Shown piece after piece: positions 14,243-22,145 of a stretch of 27,881 nt of DNA. Under the pieces are notes generated by a model. The model saw only the letters and a program-made list of their open reading frames with translations, made no database searches and was not told the origin of the DNA. This DNA is from an uncultured Eubacteriales bacterium (GTDB lineage Bacteria > Bacillota > Clostridia > HGM11514): the NCBI GenBank assembly GCA_902492655.1, contig CABUMF010000025.1, positions 1 to 27,881 on the forward strand, in the 5' to 3' direction. How positions within the stretch are numbered: position 1 is the stretch's first letter; each line of letters starts with the position of its first letter. The position numbers were made by a program, and so were the translations under genes.

Positions 14243-15586
14243 CTAAAAACGGAAATACAAAAAAGGACTGAATCCGCTTCCCGTCATATACAAAACCGCG
14301 GTAAAAAACAGGATACACAGCAAAAGATCAGAGAAAACGCCTCTTTTTATCTTTCTGAAAATCGGGAACGATAAAATTATTCCCGCAATCAAAAAGAAAA
14401 TATAATCCGACCGAATATTGACAAATGCCGCATTTTCAGGCAAAAGTCCAAACATACCCCTAAAATACAAAACCGCTCCGCCAAGGGATTCCGCCCTAAA
14501 AAGCACCCAACCGAAAACAACTGCCAAAATTGTATAAATCCTTGAAGCGATTTTGGATTTATCGAGAATTTTTCCGAGAAACAATCTTTCAAGCACCAAA
14601 AGCACACCGTAATAAATTCCCCAAACAATAAAATTTGTGCCTGCGCCGTGCCAGATGCCGGTGAGCAGGAACACAATCAGAGTGTTTACACAGGTTCGTG
14701 CCAAGCCTTTTCTGCTTCCTCCGAGGGGAATATATACATAATCTCTGAACCACGCACCGAGAGATATGTGCCACCTTCTCCAAAACTCTCTTATGGATTT
14801 GGAAGCGTACGGATAATCAAAGTTACGGCATAAATCAAAGCCGAACATTTTTCCAAGCCCGATTGCCATATCGGAATATCCGCTGAAATCAAAATAAATC
14901 TGAATGGTATAAGCCGTTATTCCGAGCCAATAAAGCCAGGCGTGTCCTCCGCTTGCGGAAAAAGCAGAGTCGGCAATATGCGAAACGGTATCTGCAATGA
15001 GAATTTTTTTTGAAAAACCGATAATAAAAAATCGTACGCCTTCGCTGAACGCTTCAAAGCTGCAAGCTCTTTTTTCAAGCTGTTTTTCTATATCCGTATA
15101 TCTTACAATCGGGCCTGCTATGAGCTGAGGAAAAAAGGATATGTACAGCCCGAGCTTTATAAAGCTCCTCTGCGGCTTAACATTCCCTCTGTACACATCA
15201 ATAACATACGACAGCATCTGAAACGTATAAAAGGATATTCCTATAGGCATGGTTATTTTAGGAACATGAACCGACAAAGAAAAAACACCGTTTAAGGTTT
15301 CTATGCAAAAGGGCAGGTATTTAAACACAAAAAGCATTCCCAAATCAAAAGTGCAGGCAACAACGAGGCAAAGCCTTCTGTTCAGCCTTTCCGTGCAAAT
15401 GCCGAGCAAAAAATTCACAGCAACGGAAAAAAGCATGAGGATTACAAAAAGCGGTTCTCCCCATGCATAGAAAAACAAAGAAGCCAAAAAAAGAAATGTG
15501 TTTTTGAAATATCTGCCGAAAGCAAAATAACCGAAAATCACAGCCGGCAAAAAAACAAACAGAAAAATATGCGAGCTGAATACCAT
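14243..15586 (-). CDS. MBOAT-family O-acyltransferase (AlgI/DltB-like)
   Basis: Integral membrane acyltransferase of 447 residues with about ten membrane segments. Family blocks are PIGISFYTFQMLSYVIDVYRG, FFPQLIAGPIVRY, FDFSGYSDMAIGLGKMFG and EFWRRWHISLGAWFRDYVY. The catalytic His lies in LLTGIWHGAG. Such proteins pass acyl (usually acetyl) groups across the membrane to an extracellular partner. The SGNH/DHHW protein encoded 12 bases upstream is the natural partner, so the pair probably acetylates an exported polysaccharide. DltB is less likely because no dltA, dltC or dltD gene is present. It ends the long minus-strand gene run; only a weak CGGT/ACCG hairpin with A5T5 follows it. Confidence 0.9.
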   Translation of the reverse strand: MVFSSHIFLFVFLPAVIFGYFAFGRYFKNTFLFLASLFFYAWGEPLFVILMLFSVAVNFLLGICTERLNRRLCLVVACTFDLGMLFVFKYLPFCIETLNGVFSLSVHVPKITMPIGISFYTFQMLSYVIDVYRGNVKPQRSFIKLGLYISFFPQLIAGPIVRYTDIEKQLEKRACSFEAFSEGVRFFIIGFSKKILIADTVSHIADSAFSASGGHAWLYWLGITAYTIQIYFDFSGYSDMAIGLGKMFGFDLCRNFDYPYASKSIREFWRRWHISLGAWFRDYVYIPLGGSRKGLARTCVNTLIVFLLTGIWHGAGTNFIVWGIYYGVLLVLERLFLGKILDKSKIASRIYTILAVVFGWVLFRAESLGGAVLYFRGMFGLLPENAAFVNIRSDYIFFLIAGIILSFPIFRKIKRGVFSDLLLCILFFTAVLYMTGSGFSPFLYFRF

Positions 15587-15598
15587 AGTTTAAAACCC

Positions 15599-16720
15599 CT
15601 ACCGATTTTCTAAATATTCATACAAAAAGTCAACAAAGCCGGAGGAATAGCTGACAACATTTCGTTCGTTGACCTCAAGCACGAAAACATCTGCCGCATC
15701 AAAATAATCCTTATAAATATCGTCATCAAACTTCCAGTTGCTGATTTTGATTGTTTTATCGGCATTTCTGAGATTCATATGTCTGCCGTAAAAAATATCG
15801 TTGACTTCCGAAAACACACCGTTCTCAAAAAGGACCTTTGCAATCCCTTCCGCAAAGCTGCCGCCCTGAATAATAACCTGTTTATCGCTTTTTTCGGAAA
15901 CAATGCCTTTATAGGCATAGAACTTTTCCTTCGGCTTTTGCCAGATATTTAGCATTTTATAAAGGTCGCATTCTCTCCATATCTCATTTTCCGACTCAAA
16001 AACTTCTTTTGAAACCTCCGCGTTTGCTCCGATTTCCTTCGCAAGCGCCGCCGTAACCGTCTGTTCAGCCGTTATCGACCAATGTATGCCGCTCCTGTAA
16101 AACACGGGATATTCGGAAGACTTCAAATAATCATTGGAATCAAACAGAGTTATTCCGTAGGCTTCGGCGTTTTCTCTTATGTAATCCGCCCCTCGGACAG
16201 ACTGTTTCTTTTTGTAACGAGAGGGTATGTATTCATACATATAATCGCATTTGTTCGGAGTTATGCATAAAATAAGCTTTTTCCCTCTGCCTTCAAGAGT
16301 CTTTGAAACAAGTCCGATTTTTGAAAGATACTCGTCCATTTTTTGCATATTTTCCGGGGATGAATAATCAAATTGCCCGTCAAGCCCCAGATACTCGTAA
16401 ATATACTCCTCCTCAAACAAACAATCGTCCTTACCGACAACAAGATTATTTGCCGAATTGAAAAGAGTAAACAGGATTTGATTATATGTTTTTACAAAAA
16501 TTCCTCTCGGAAGAAATTTCGCTCTGAGGTTGTTTTCAAAGTTCTTTTGGAACTCACCGCCCATAAATGTCGAAGCCGAAAGCCTGTTATCAACCGCAAA
16601 TTCATTATCGTTGGTTAATTCCGTGTCAACGCGTTTGCCGAAAGTAAGCTCCAAACCGCCCAAAGCGGCAGGCAAAAAAATAATCATCAAAAATACAGCC
16701 GCAACAAAACGCTTTTTCAT
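15599..16720 (-). CDS. AlgX/AlgJ-like (DHHW-family) SGNH acyltransferase partner
   Basis: This is a 373-residue exported or membrane-anchored protein. The N-terminus is basic then hydrophobic (KKRFVAAVFLMIIFLPAALGG), an uncleaved anchor or signal peptide. The extracellular domain has the family landmarks: FEEEYIYEY near residue 100, LCITPNKCDYMYEYIPSRY, the HW motif in FYRSGIHWS and the candidate nucleophile Ser in IQGGSFAEG. This architecture is known from alginate and other exopolysaccharide O-acetylation proteins working with an MBOAT membrane protein. The start at 16720 is placed four bases after the upstream gene's stop; GGAG lies about 13 bases before it. Two in-frame upstream starts would overlap that gene. 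The acceptor glycan is unknown. Confidence 0.8.
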   Translation of the reverse strand: MKKRFVAAVFLMIIFLPAALGGLELTFGKRVDTELTNDNEFAVDNRLSASTFMGGEFQKNFENNLRAKFLPRGIFVKTYNQILFTLFNSANNLVVGKDDCLFEEEYIYEYLGLDGQFDYSSPENMQKMDEYLSKIGLVSKTLEGRGKKLILCITPNKCDYMYEYIPSRYKKKQSVRGADYIRENAEAYGITLFDSNDYLKSSEYPVFYRSGIHWSITAEQTVTAALAKEIGANAEVSKEVFESENEIWRECDLYKMLNIWQKPKEKFYAYKGIVSEKSDKQVIIQGGSFAEGIAKVLFENGVFSEVNDIFYGRHMNLRNADKTIKISNWKFDDDIYKDYFDAADVFVLEVNERNVVSYSSGFVDFLYEYLENR

Positions 16721-16724
16721 AAAT

Positions 16725-17354
16725 TCACACATTCTCCGGTAAAAAAGTGATACTTTCTCCCAAAAAATCATTATATCCGTAGGATTTCAGCGTAAGCTCG
16801 CCGTTATCGCAAACAAATTCCGAAACCGAAGAATTTGCCGGCCACGGGGTTTCCTGAATTGTCTGCTTTTTTGCAAAGGCTGCGGCGGTTCTTATGGGAG
16901 TTGCATGGGTAAATACGCATACCGTCTGCCCGTTGCACTCTTTTGAAATCGAAAAAAGGCTGTCCGTCACCCTCTTTTGAAGCGACGCAACGCTTTCGCC
17001 GCCGTCACACACAGCTTTATCCATGGAGTATCTCCATATTTTATAGCTTTCGGGAAATCTTTTTTCTATTTCATCAAATTTAAGTCCCTGCCACCTTCCT
17101 CCGTCTATCTCACGGAGGCCATTCAGCTTTTCAATCGGCTTACAAATAAGACTGCCGAGAGAAAAAGCAGTCATATAAGCCCTGTCAAGATCGCTCGAAA
17201 ACAATCTGTCCGGATTTTTCGTTTTAAGATATTCGGCACAAAGCCTCGCCTGAGCAAGCCCCAACTCGCTGAGCGGAGAATTTATCGTCCCGGTGAACGT
17301 TTCCTCAATATTGCTCAGACTCTGACCGTGACGCACCATATATATTTTGGTCAC
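16725..17354 (-). CDS. Histidine phosphatase (phosphoglycerate-mutase-like)
   Basis: A 209-residue branch-1 histidine phosphatase. The catalytic RHG triad appears in MVRHGQSLSN (residues 6-15), with the second conserved His in VFTHATPIR and the acid residue region LREIDGGRWQG. Family members include cofactor-dependent phosphoglycerate mutase, CobC (alpha-ribazole phosphatase) and broad sugar-phosphate phosphatases. The size and GRWQG block resemble CobC/GpmB-type small phosphatases. No cobalamin genes are near, so the substrate is open. The start is GTG at 17354 with GGGGTG about 10 bases upstream; an ATG five codons later would keep the RHG motif. Confidence 0.85.
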   Translation of the reverse strand: MTKIYMVRHGQSLSNIEETFTGTINSPLSELGLAQARLCAEYLKTKNPDRLFSSDLDRAYMTAFSLGSLICKPIEKLNGLREIDGGRWQGLKFDEIEKRFPESYKIWRYSMDKAVCDGGESVASLQKRVTDSLFSISKECNGQTVCVFTHATPIRTAAAFAKKQTIQETPWPANSSVSEFVCDNGELTLKSYGYNDFLGESITFLPENV

Positions 17355-17363
17355 CTTTTTTTG

Positions 17364-18329
17364 TCACCCCAAAATCTTTTTTGCTCGTATATCATCGCCG
17401 TACAGCTTCAAAAGCTCAAATTCGCCCACAATTCTCGATTGAAGCCGAACATCATATGCCTTTTCAAGCTCATCAATCATAAGATTTGTACTAATAATCG
17501 TACTTAAATTCCGCATAAGACGGTTATTTATTATATCAAACATAACCGCCGATGTAAACGAGGATGAAAATTCCGTTCCCATATCGTCTATGATAAGCAC
17601 CGGAACATTATAATAAAGATTGGTTTTTTGTGTATTGTCGGCATATCGGAACTTTTGCTCCTCCATCTCCGAAATAATATCGAAGGAGGTTTGATAAAGA
17701 GTCGAAACGCCTTTTTTTATAAGCTCATTTGCGATACAGCTGCAAAGAAATGTTTTGCCAAGCCCGGTATCTCCGAAAAGAAAAATATTCTTTCCGTTCC
17801 TGTATTCTTCCTTTTCGACAAAGCTTTTGCACCTTGAAAGCACCCTTCCGGCATTTTTCATCGGGGACATGATTTCCCCGCACTCCCTGTCGGAATAGCA
17901 ATCGAGCCTGAATTTATCGAAGGTCTGCTCCTTCATTACATCCGAAAGATTTGAATATTCAAACAAATATTTAATCCGTTTTGTTTTGTAGCACTCACAC
18001 GGAGTTGCCATTATAAAGCCCGTATCTGCGCACTTGGGGCAAGAATATACGGTGGAGGTGTAATCCTCGGGGTACCCATGCTTCTGAAGAAGCGCTTTAC
18101 GAGCCTGAAGGACCCTGTTAACCTCAGCATCTACCGAATCAATATCAATACTTCTGTCCGAAAGCGCACGGATCATTCTGCTCCTCAATTCAAACAGCTT
18201 TTTATCGGCATCCGAAATCTGGGGAATCTTAGAATAAACTTCCGCCAGTCTTTTTTTCCTGATCTCCTCGTTATTGCGGCGGATATTCTCGTATTCTTCT
18301 TCTATTCGCTGTCCTACGGAAATACTCAT
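17364..18329 (-). CDS. dnaI: DnaI/DnaC-like helicase loader ATPase
   Basis: An AAA+ ATPase of 321 residues that loads the replicative helicase onto DNA with DnaD/DnaB proteins. The N-terminal half (about 1-95) is helical and likely binds helicase. A zinc motif follows (CPKCADTGF with CECYK). The ATPase part has Walker A GDTGLGKT (near residue 175), Walker B LIIDDMGTE (near 240), sensor-1 STNL and a trailing RIVGEFELLKLYGDDIR. A strong GAGGAGGAA precedes the ATG, and TGATG joins it to the upstream DnaD-family gene with a one-base overlap, so the two are translationally coupled. This neighbour supports a primosome role over a transposon-type IstB role. Confidence 0.88.
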   Translation of the reverse strand: MSISVGQRIEEEYENIRRNNEEIRKKRLAEVYSKIPQISDADKKLFELRSRMIRALSDRSIDIDSVDAEVNRVLQARKALLQKHGYPEDYTSTVYSCPKCADTGFIMATPCECYKTKRIKYLFEYSNLSDVMKEQTFDKFRLDCYSDRECGEIMSPMKNAGRVLSRCKSFVEKEEYRNGKNIFLFGDTGLGKTFLCSCIANELIKKGVSTLYQTSFDIISEMEEQKFRYADNTQKTNLYYNVPVLIIDDMGTEFSSSFTSAVMFDIINNRLMRNLSTIISTNLMIDELEKAYDVRLQSRIVGEFELLKLYGDDIRAKKILG

Positions 18330-19282
18330 CAGGATTCCTCCTCGTTCATAAGTTTACGCATTGCAGCCTTTTCGACTGCGGCACCGTCTACACCCTTCTG
18401 AGAAAAATTACTGAATTTATTTGGCTTTCTCACTGTTCTGCCGTTCATGGCTTCCTTTATTTTTTCTTCGCTTATAAGACCTTTTTTGTGCCAATTTGTA
18501 AGAATTGTGTTAAGATACGCCCAAGAAAGCTTTCCTGTATTTATCATAGTCTGGTCATACGCAATCGCCACAGCCTCCGGAGAAAAGCCGAATTCCTTTG
18601 TCCAACGCTCGACATACTTTCTTTCGCTGTCGGTAAAATTCCTGTCAATCGGTATGCCCAAAACCGCTTTGATTTTTCCTTCGGTGCGCCTTTGAAGCTC
18701 ATTCCTTTTGCAAAACTCCTCGACCGCCTCAGGGGTATCAATTCCCTTTTCCTTCCAGGAAATGCCGACTTTTTCAATGTATTTTACGCTGGTTTTGCCG
18801 TCATTGCGGCAATATTGCGACAACATCATAATAACATCAGCCGGTAGCCCGAGCTCGGCATACAGCCAACAAATTGATGCAAGCTCCCCGGGAGTTAAGG
18901 TCCTGCCCAAGAGGCTTTGAACATGATCGTTCACGGCGCGAAGCTCCTTATTTCCGCTCAAAAGCTCCGCAACCTCCGCCCTTGAAGGATGCTTTGAACC
19001 GCTCACCTTTTTTTCTTCGGGCTTATGGCGAACTTCATTTAGCTTAATTCCGTCGCCAACTTCGACTATACCGCACTTTTCCCAATATTTCCACGCTTTT
19101 ATAACATCCGATTCCAAAATCTTAAGTTTCTCCGCAATATCGGCATTTGTAAGCTCCTCCCCCGAATGAGAAAGCGCATACAAATACACCCTGACAAATT
19201 CCGCATTTGCATCAGGGAGATATTCATTTATAAATATATCGGAAACCGCCGTAAACGACGCATTGTTAATTATTTGTGGCAT
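18329..19282 (-). CDS. DnaD-domain primosomal protein
   Basis: A DNA-binding replication initiation protein of 317 residues. Residues about 15-75 form a winged-helix domain (VRVYLYALSHSGEELTNADI). Two tandem DnaB_2/DnaD C-terminal domains follow, each ending with the family motif: YIEKVGISWKEKGI (first) and YLNTILTNWHKKGL (second). The double C-terminal domain resembles clostridial DnaD/DnaB hybrids, so I do not assign dnaD or dnaB. The start at 19282 (MPQIINNAS) is preferred because the family begins shortly before the winged helix and GGTG lies 7 bases upstream. A longer frame would overlap the previous gene by 122 bases. It overlaps the previous gene by 17 bases. Confidence 0.85.
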   Translation of the reverse strand: MPQIINNASFTAVSDIFINEYLPDANAEFVRVYLYALSHSGEELTNADIAEKLKILESDVIKAWKYWEKCGIVEVGDGIKLNEVRHKPEEKKVSGSKHPSRAEVAELLSGNKELRAVNDHVQSLLGRTLTPGELASICWLYAELGLPADVIMMLSQYCRNDGKTSVKYIEKVGISWKEKGIDTPEAVEEFCKRNELQRRTEGKIKAVLGIPIDRNFTDSERKYVERWTKEFGFSPEAVAIAYDQTMINTGKLSWAYLNTILTNWHKKGLISEEKIKEAMNGRTVRKPNKFSNFSQKGVDGAAVEKAAMRKLMNEEES

Positions 19283-20321
19283 GTGAGTCACCAATCCTCT
19301 TTTTTTCGCGAATATCAAAAAGCGCCTTATCGTAATCGGGCGCACGATGAATTCTGCCTGATGTAAGTTTATCCTTGCTTTTTTCAATCGGGATATTTAT
19401 AGTAAAAATTGCGGCGTTTCTGACCTGCTCAAACAACGCACTTCCGCCGTTTGCCTTTATGCAACCGTTAGCAAATGCCAGACCTATTCCGTCCGCACTG
19501 AACGCATAACGCTTGTCGATAACATCCTCGTTAAATGCCGAATTTGCCAAATGATTGCCGGTAATTGCGCTGTTATTGATAATTCTTATAACCGCATCGC
19601 CGCCGCTTACGGAAACATCCACATCAATATCGCAAAACTCGTTTGTGTTGTTGAGAATAAATATGATGATATTCATTATCGCGCTCTGAATCATCATGTA
19701 ATCAGCGTAAATTATCAATTCCTCTCTCGTTCTGAAGGACACGTTAATCCTTTCGTTTTTTATGTAGTTCATGGTGCCGACAACAACATTTTTAACCAAA
19801 CGGACCAAATCAAATTCTTCTTTGTTTGTTTCGACAATTCCGTTCTCGATGTTGACTACACCCGAACCGCTCGACAAAATCTTCAAAAGAGAAATTGCAT
19901 TGACTTTTACATTTTTAAGCAGCTCGTCCGTTCTTTTTCTGGGATTTTCAAGCATGACGGATACTCCCTTTTCGACAATTGCCAATCGGTTTTTAATATC
20001 CATAATGAGGTCGGACAATTCGTTTTTGCAAGAACCGAAGCCAAGCTTTGATGTTTCAACCCCGCTGAAAACAAAAAAGAATTCTTCACCGAATTCGGCG
20101 GTACACATAACATCGTAACAAACGCTGTTTTTGTATATTCTTATTTTCTCTTTTGTAAAACTCTTTTTCTGCAAAAGCTTATCTTTAAAAGGGTACCCTT
20201 CAAACTCATCAAGCAAGTTTTTGCCGCAAATATATAAAGATGCCGAATGATTGATGCTTGTTATATTAAATTCACTGTCAGTAACAACAACTCCAAGAGA
20301 ATCAACTGATGCCTTACCCAT
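19266..20321 (-). CDS. Degenerate histidine-kinase-like protein (351 aa)
   Basis: No membrane segments. Residues about 1-90 look like a small PAS sensor domain (GVVVTDSEFNITSINHSA). Residues about 100-140 form a helical dimerisation region in which the phospho-accepting His is not found (LIMDIKNRLAIVEKG). Residues about 190-325 resemble a HATPase domain: an N-box-like MNIIIFILNNTN and a G2-like ADGIGLAFANG are present, but the DxGxG motif that binds adenine is replaced by NNSAIT. The tail (about 30 residues) is basic. No response regulator is nearby. It may be a pseudokinase or scaffold. GGAGG lies 7 bases before the ATG, and the gene overlaps mrnC by eight bases. Confidence 0.7.
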   Translation of the reverse strand: MGKASVDSLGVVVTDSEFNITSINHSASLYICGKNLLDEFEGYPFKDKLLQKKSFTKEKIRIYKNSVCYDVMCTAEFGEEFFFVFSGVETSKLGFGSCKNELSDLIMDIKNRLAIVEKGVSVMLENPRKRTDELLKNVKVNAISLLKILSSGSGVVNIENGIVETNKEEFDLVRLVKNVVVGTMNYIKNERINVSFRTREELIIYADYMMIQSAIMNIIIFILNNTNEFCDIDVDVSVSGGDAVIRIINNSAITGNHLANSAFNEDVIDKRYAFSADGIGLAFANGCIKANGGSALFEQVRNAAIFTINIPIEKSKDKLTSGRIHRAPDYDKALFDIREKKRIGDSHATNN

Positions 20322-20733
20322 TGTAAACCTCCGGAATTACGGACAAAATCGCAAAAAGCCTGTCAAATTCACCCTTGAGATAAAGGTATCCCACGAGTGC
20401 TTCAAATCCCGTTGCTTTGTGATAGTCGCCGACATTCGCATTTTTCGGAACGGATCCCGGCTTTGCGTTTCTGCCGCGTTTAAAAATTCTGAGTTCTTCC
20501 TCGAAAAGTCTGTCCTCAAGCCTGTCAATAATTTCGCTTTGTGCAGCAGCGCTTACATAGCGCTTTGAAAGCCTGTGAAGCTCGTTTACGGGCAGATTGC
20601 CTTTTTTTATAAGATGTGTCCTTACAAAAACCTCGTAAACCGCATCACCTATATAAGCCAGGAGAAGCGGAGAATATTCCTCCGGGTTCTTTGCTTGCTG
20701 AGAAATCAACCTTTCAAGCAGTTCGTCATTCAT
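20314..20733 (-). CDS. mrnC: Mini-ribonuclease III (MrnC)
   Basis: A 139-residue RNase III catalytic domain without the double-stranded-RNA-binding domain. In Firmicutes this enzyme matures 23S rRNA. The signature LLAYIGDAVYEVFVRTHL (near residue 25) carries the catalytic Asp; the second acidic patch is in TGFEALVGYLYLKGE. The ATG at 20733 overlaps the cysS TGA (ATGA), so translation is coupled. An in-frame GTG four codons upstream is the alternative. The cysS-mrnC order is standard in Firmicutes. Confidence 0.93.
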   Translation of the reverse strand: MNDELLERLISQQAKNPEEYSPLLLAYIGDAVYEVFVRTHLIKKGNLPVNELHRLSKRYVSAAAQSEIIDRLEDRLFEEELRIFKRGRNAKPGSVPKNANVGDYHKATGFEALVGYLYLKGEFDRLFAILSVIPEVYNG

Positions 20734-22118
20734 ACTCTTTTCCACTTCACTCCCTGGGGAGTATCCTCTAAAATTATGCCCTGCGCCTTAAGCTCATCTC
20801 TTATTCTGTCCGCCTCGGCAAAATTCTTTTCCTTTCTTGCCGCCTGCCTCTGCTTAATTAATTCCTCGATTTCCGAGTCCAGATTATCTCCTTCGGAAAC
20901 CTCAAAGCACCCGATAACATCCGAAAACTTCTTGAAATAAGAAAGAAGCCTGTCAACGGTTTTATGAGAATGAGGCTTACCGTCAATCATAACGGAATTA
21001 ATGTCCCTTACCATATCGAAAATAGCCGCAATTGCGTCCGCCGTGTTAAGGTCATCGTCCATAGCCGCTTCAAACCTTTCCTCAAAACCGCTAAGTGCCT
21101 TTTCGGCTTCGGTTTCGGGCACATCCTCACCTTTTTTGAGGAAGTTAAGGTTTTCAATACAGGTATTTATTCTCTCCAGAGAGGTCTTTGCCTGAATCAT
21201 GAGGTCACGGCTGAAATTAATGGGGCTTCTGTAATGAGCCGAAAGCATGAAAAATCTTATCACGCTGTAATCAAAATCATTCGCAATATCACGAACCGTA
21301 AAGAAATTGCCGAGTGATTTGGACATTTTTTTATTGTCAATATTTATGTATCCGTTATGCATCCAGTAGTTTGCGAAGTTACAGCCGTTTGCACATTCGC
21401 TCTGTGCAATTTCGTTCTCGTGATGAGGGAATATCAAATCCTGACCGCCGCAGTGAATATCAATAGTTTTTCCGAGATACTTGTTTGCCATGGCGGAGCA
21501 CTCGATATGCCAGCCCGGTCTGCCCATCCCCCAAGGAGATTGCCATGCAGGCTCGCCTTCCTTTTGCTTTTTCCATACCGCAAAATCCATTGCGTCCTCT
21601 TTGCGTTCGTCAACGGAAATTCTTGCGCCCGCCTCCAGATCCTCCAAGGGCTGATGCGAAAGCTTTCCGTATTCGTCAAACCTCTTTGCACGAAAATACA
21701 CATCGCCGTCAACATTATAAGCAAATCCCTTTTCTTCAAGAGATTTTATAATTTCGATAATTGCATCAATATTCTCGGTAGCCTTAGGATGAACCGTGGC
21801 GGGAATTATACCGAGGGAGCCTGCGTCCTTATAGTATTCTGCGATAAATCTTTCGCCCAGCTCCTTTACGGTAATGCCTTCGCGATTTGCGCGGTTTATC
21901 ATCTTATCGTCAATATCTGTAAAATTCTGAACAAAGGTAACCTTGTAGCCCTTGTATTCAAAATATCTTCTTAATGTATCGAAAATGATGAACGGTCTTG
22001 CGTTACCGATATGAAAATAGTCATAAACCGTAGGACCGCAAGCATAAATCTTTACCTCGCCCGGAGTAATCGGGACAAATTCTTCCTTCTGCCTTGTAAG
22101 TGTGTTAAAAATTTTCAT
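20730..22118 (-). CDS. cysS: Cysteinyl-tRNA synthetase
   Basis: A class I synthetase of 462 residues, full length for bacteria. The zinc- and HIGH-bearing N-terminus reads YACGPTVYDYFHIGNARP. Further zinc ligands are in WHIECSAMA and PHHENEIAQSE, and the second active-site motif is KMSKSLGN (near residue 267). The C-terminal DALR and anticodon-binding region follows and ends with the usual GIILEDTPQGVKWKR. The start at 22118 is chosen for AAAGGA at 10 bases; the TTG three codons upstream abuts that site. There is no room for a T-box leader in the 27-base gap to leuS. Confidence 0.97.
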   Translation of the reverse strand: MKIFNTLTRQKEEFVPITPGEVKIYACGPTVYDYFHIGNARPFIIFDTLRRYFEYKGYKVTFVQNFTDIDDKMINRANREGITVKELGERFIAEYYKDAGSLGIIPATVHPKATENIDAIIEIIKSLEEKGFAYNVDGDVYFRAKRFDEYGKLSHQPLEDLEAGARISVDERKEDAMDFAVWKKQKEGEPAWQSPWGMGRPGWHIECSAMANKYLGKTIDIHCGGQDLIFPHHENEIAQSECANGCNFANYWMHNGYINIDNKKMSKSLGNFFTVRDIANDFDYSVIRFFMLSAHYRSPINFSRDLMIQAKTSLERINTCIENLNFLKKGEDVPETEAEKALSGFEERFEAAMDDDLNTADAIAAIFDMVRDINSVMIDGKPHSHKTVDRLLSYFKKFSDVIGCFEVSEGDNLDSEIEELIKQRQAARKEKNFAEADRIRDELKAQGIILEDTPQGVKWKRV

Positions 22119-22145
22119 ATCCGTCAAATCCTTTCGGCTTACACT

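Noticed and set aside
22119..22145. Possible T-box leader for cysS or leuS
   Set aside because: The gaps before cysS and leuS are only 27 and 30 bases, far too short for a T-box, and no specifier stem or terminator is visible.
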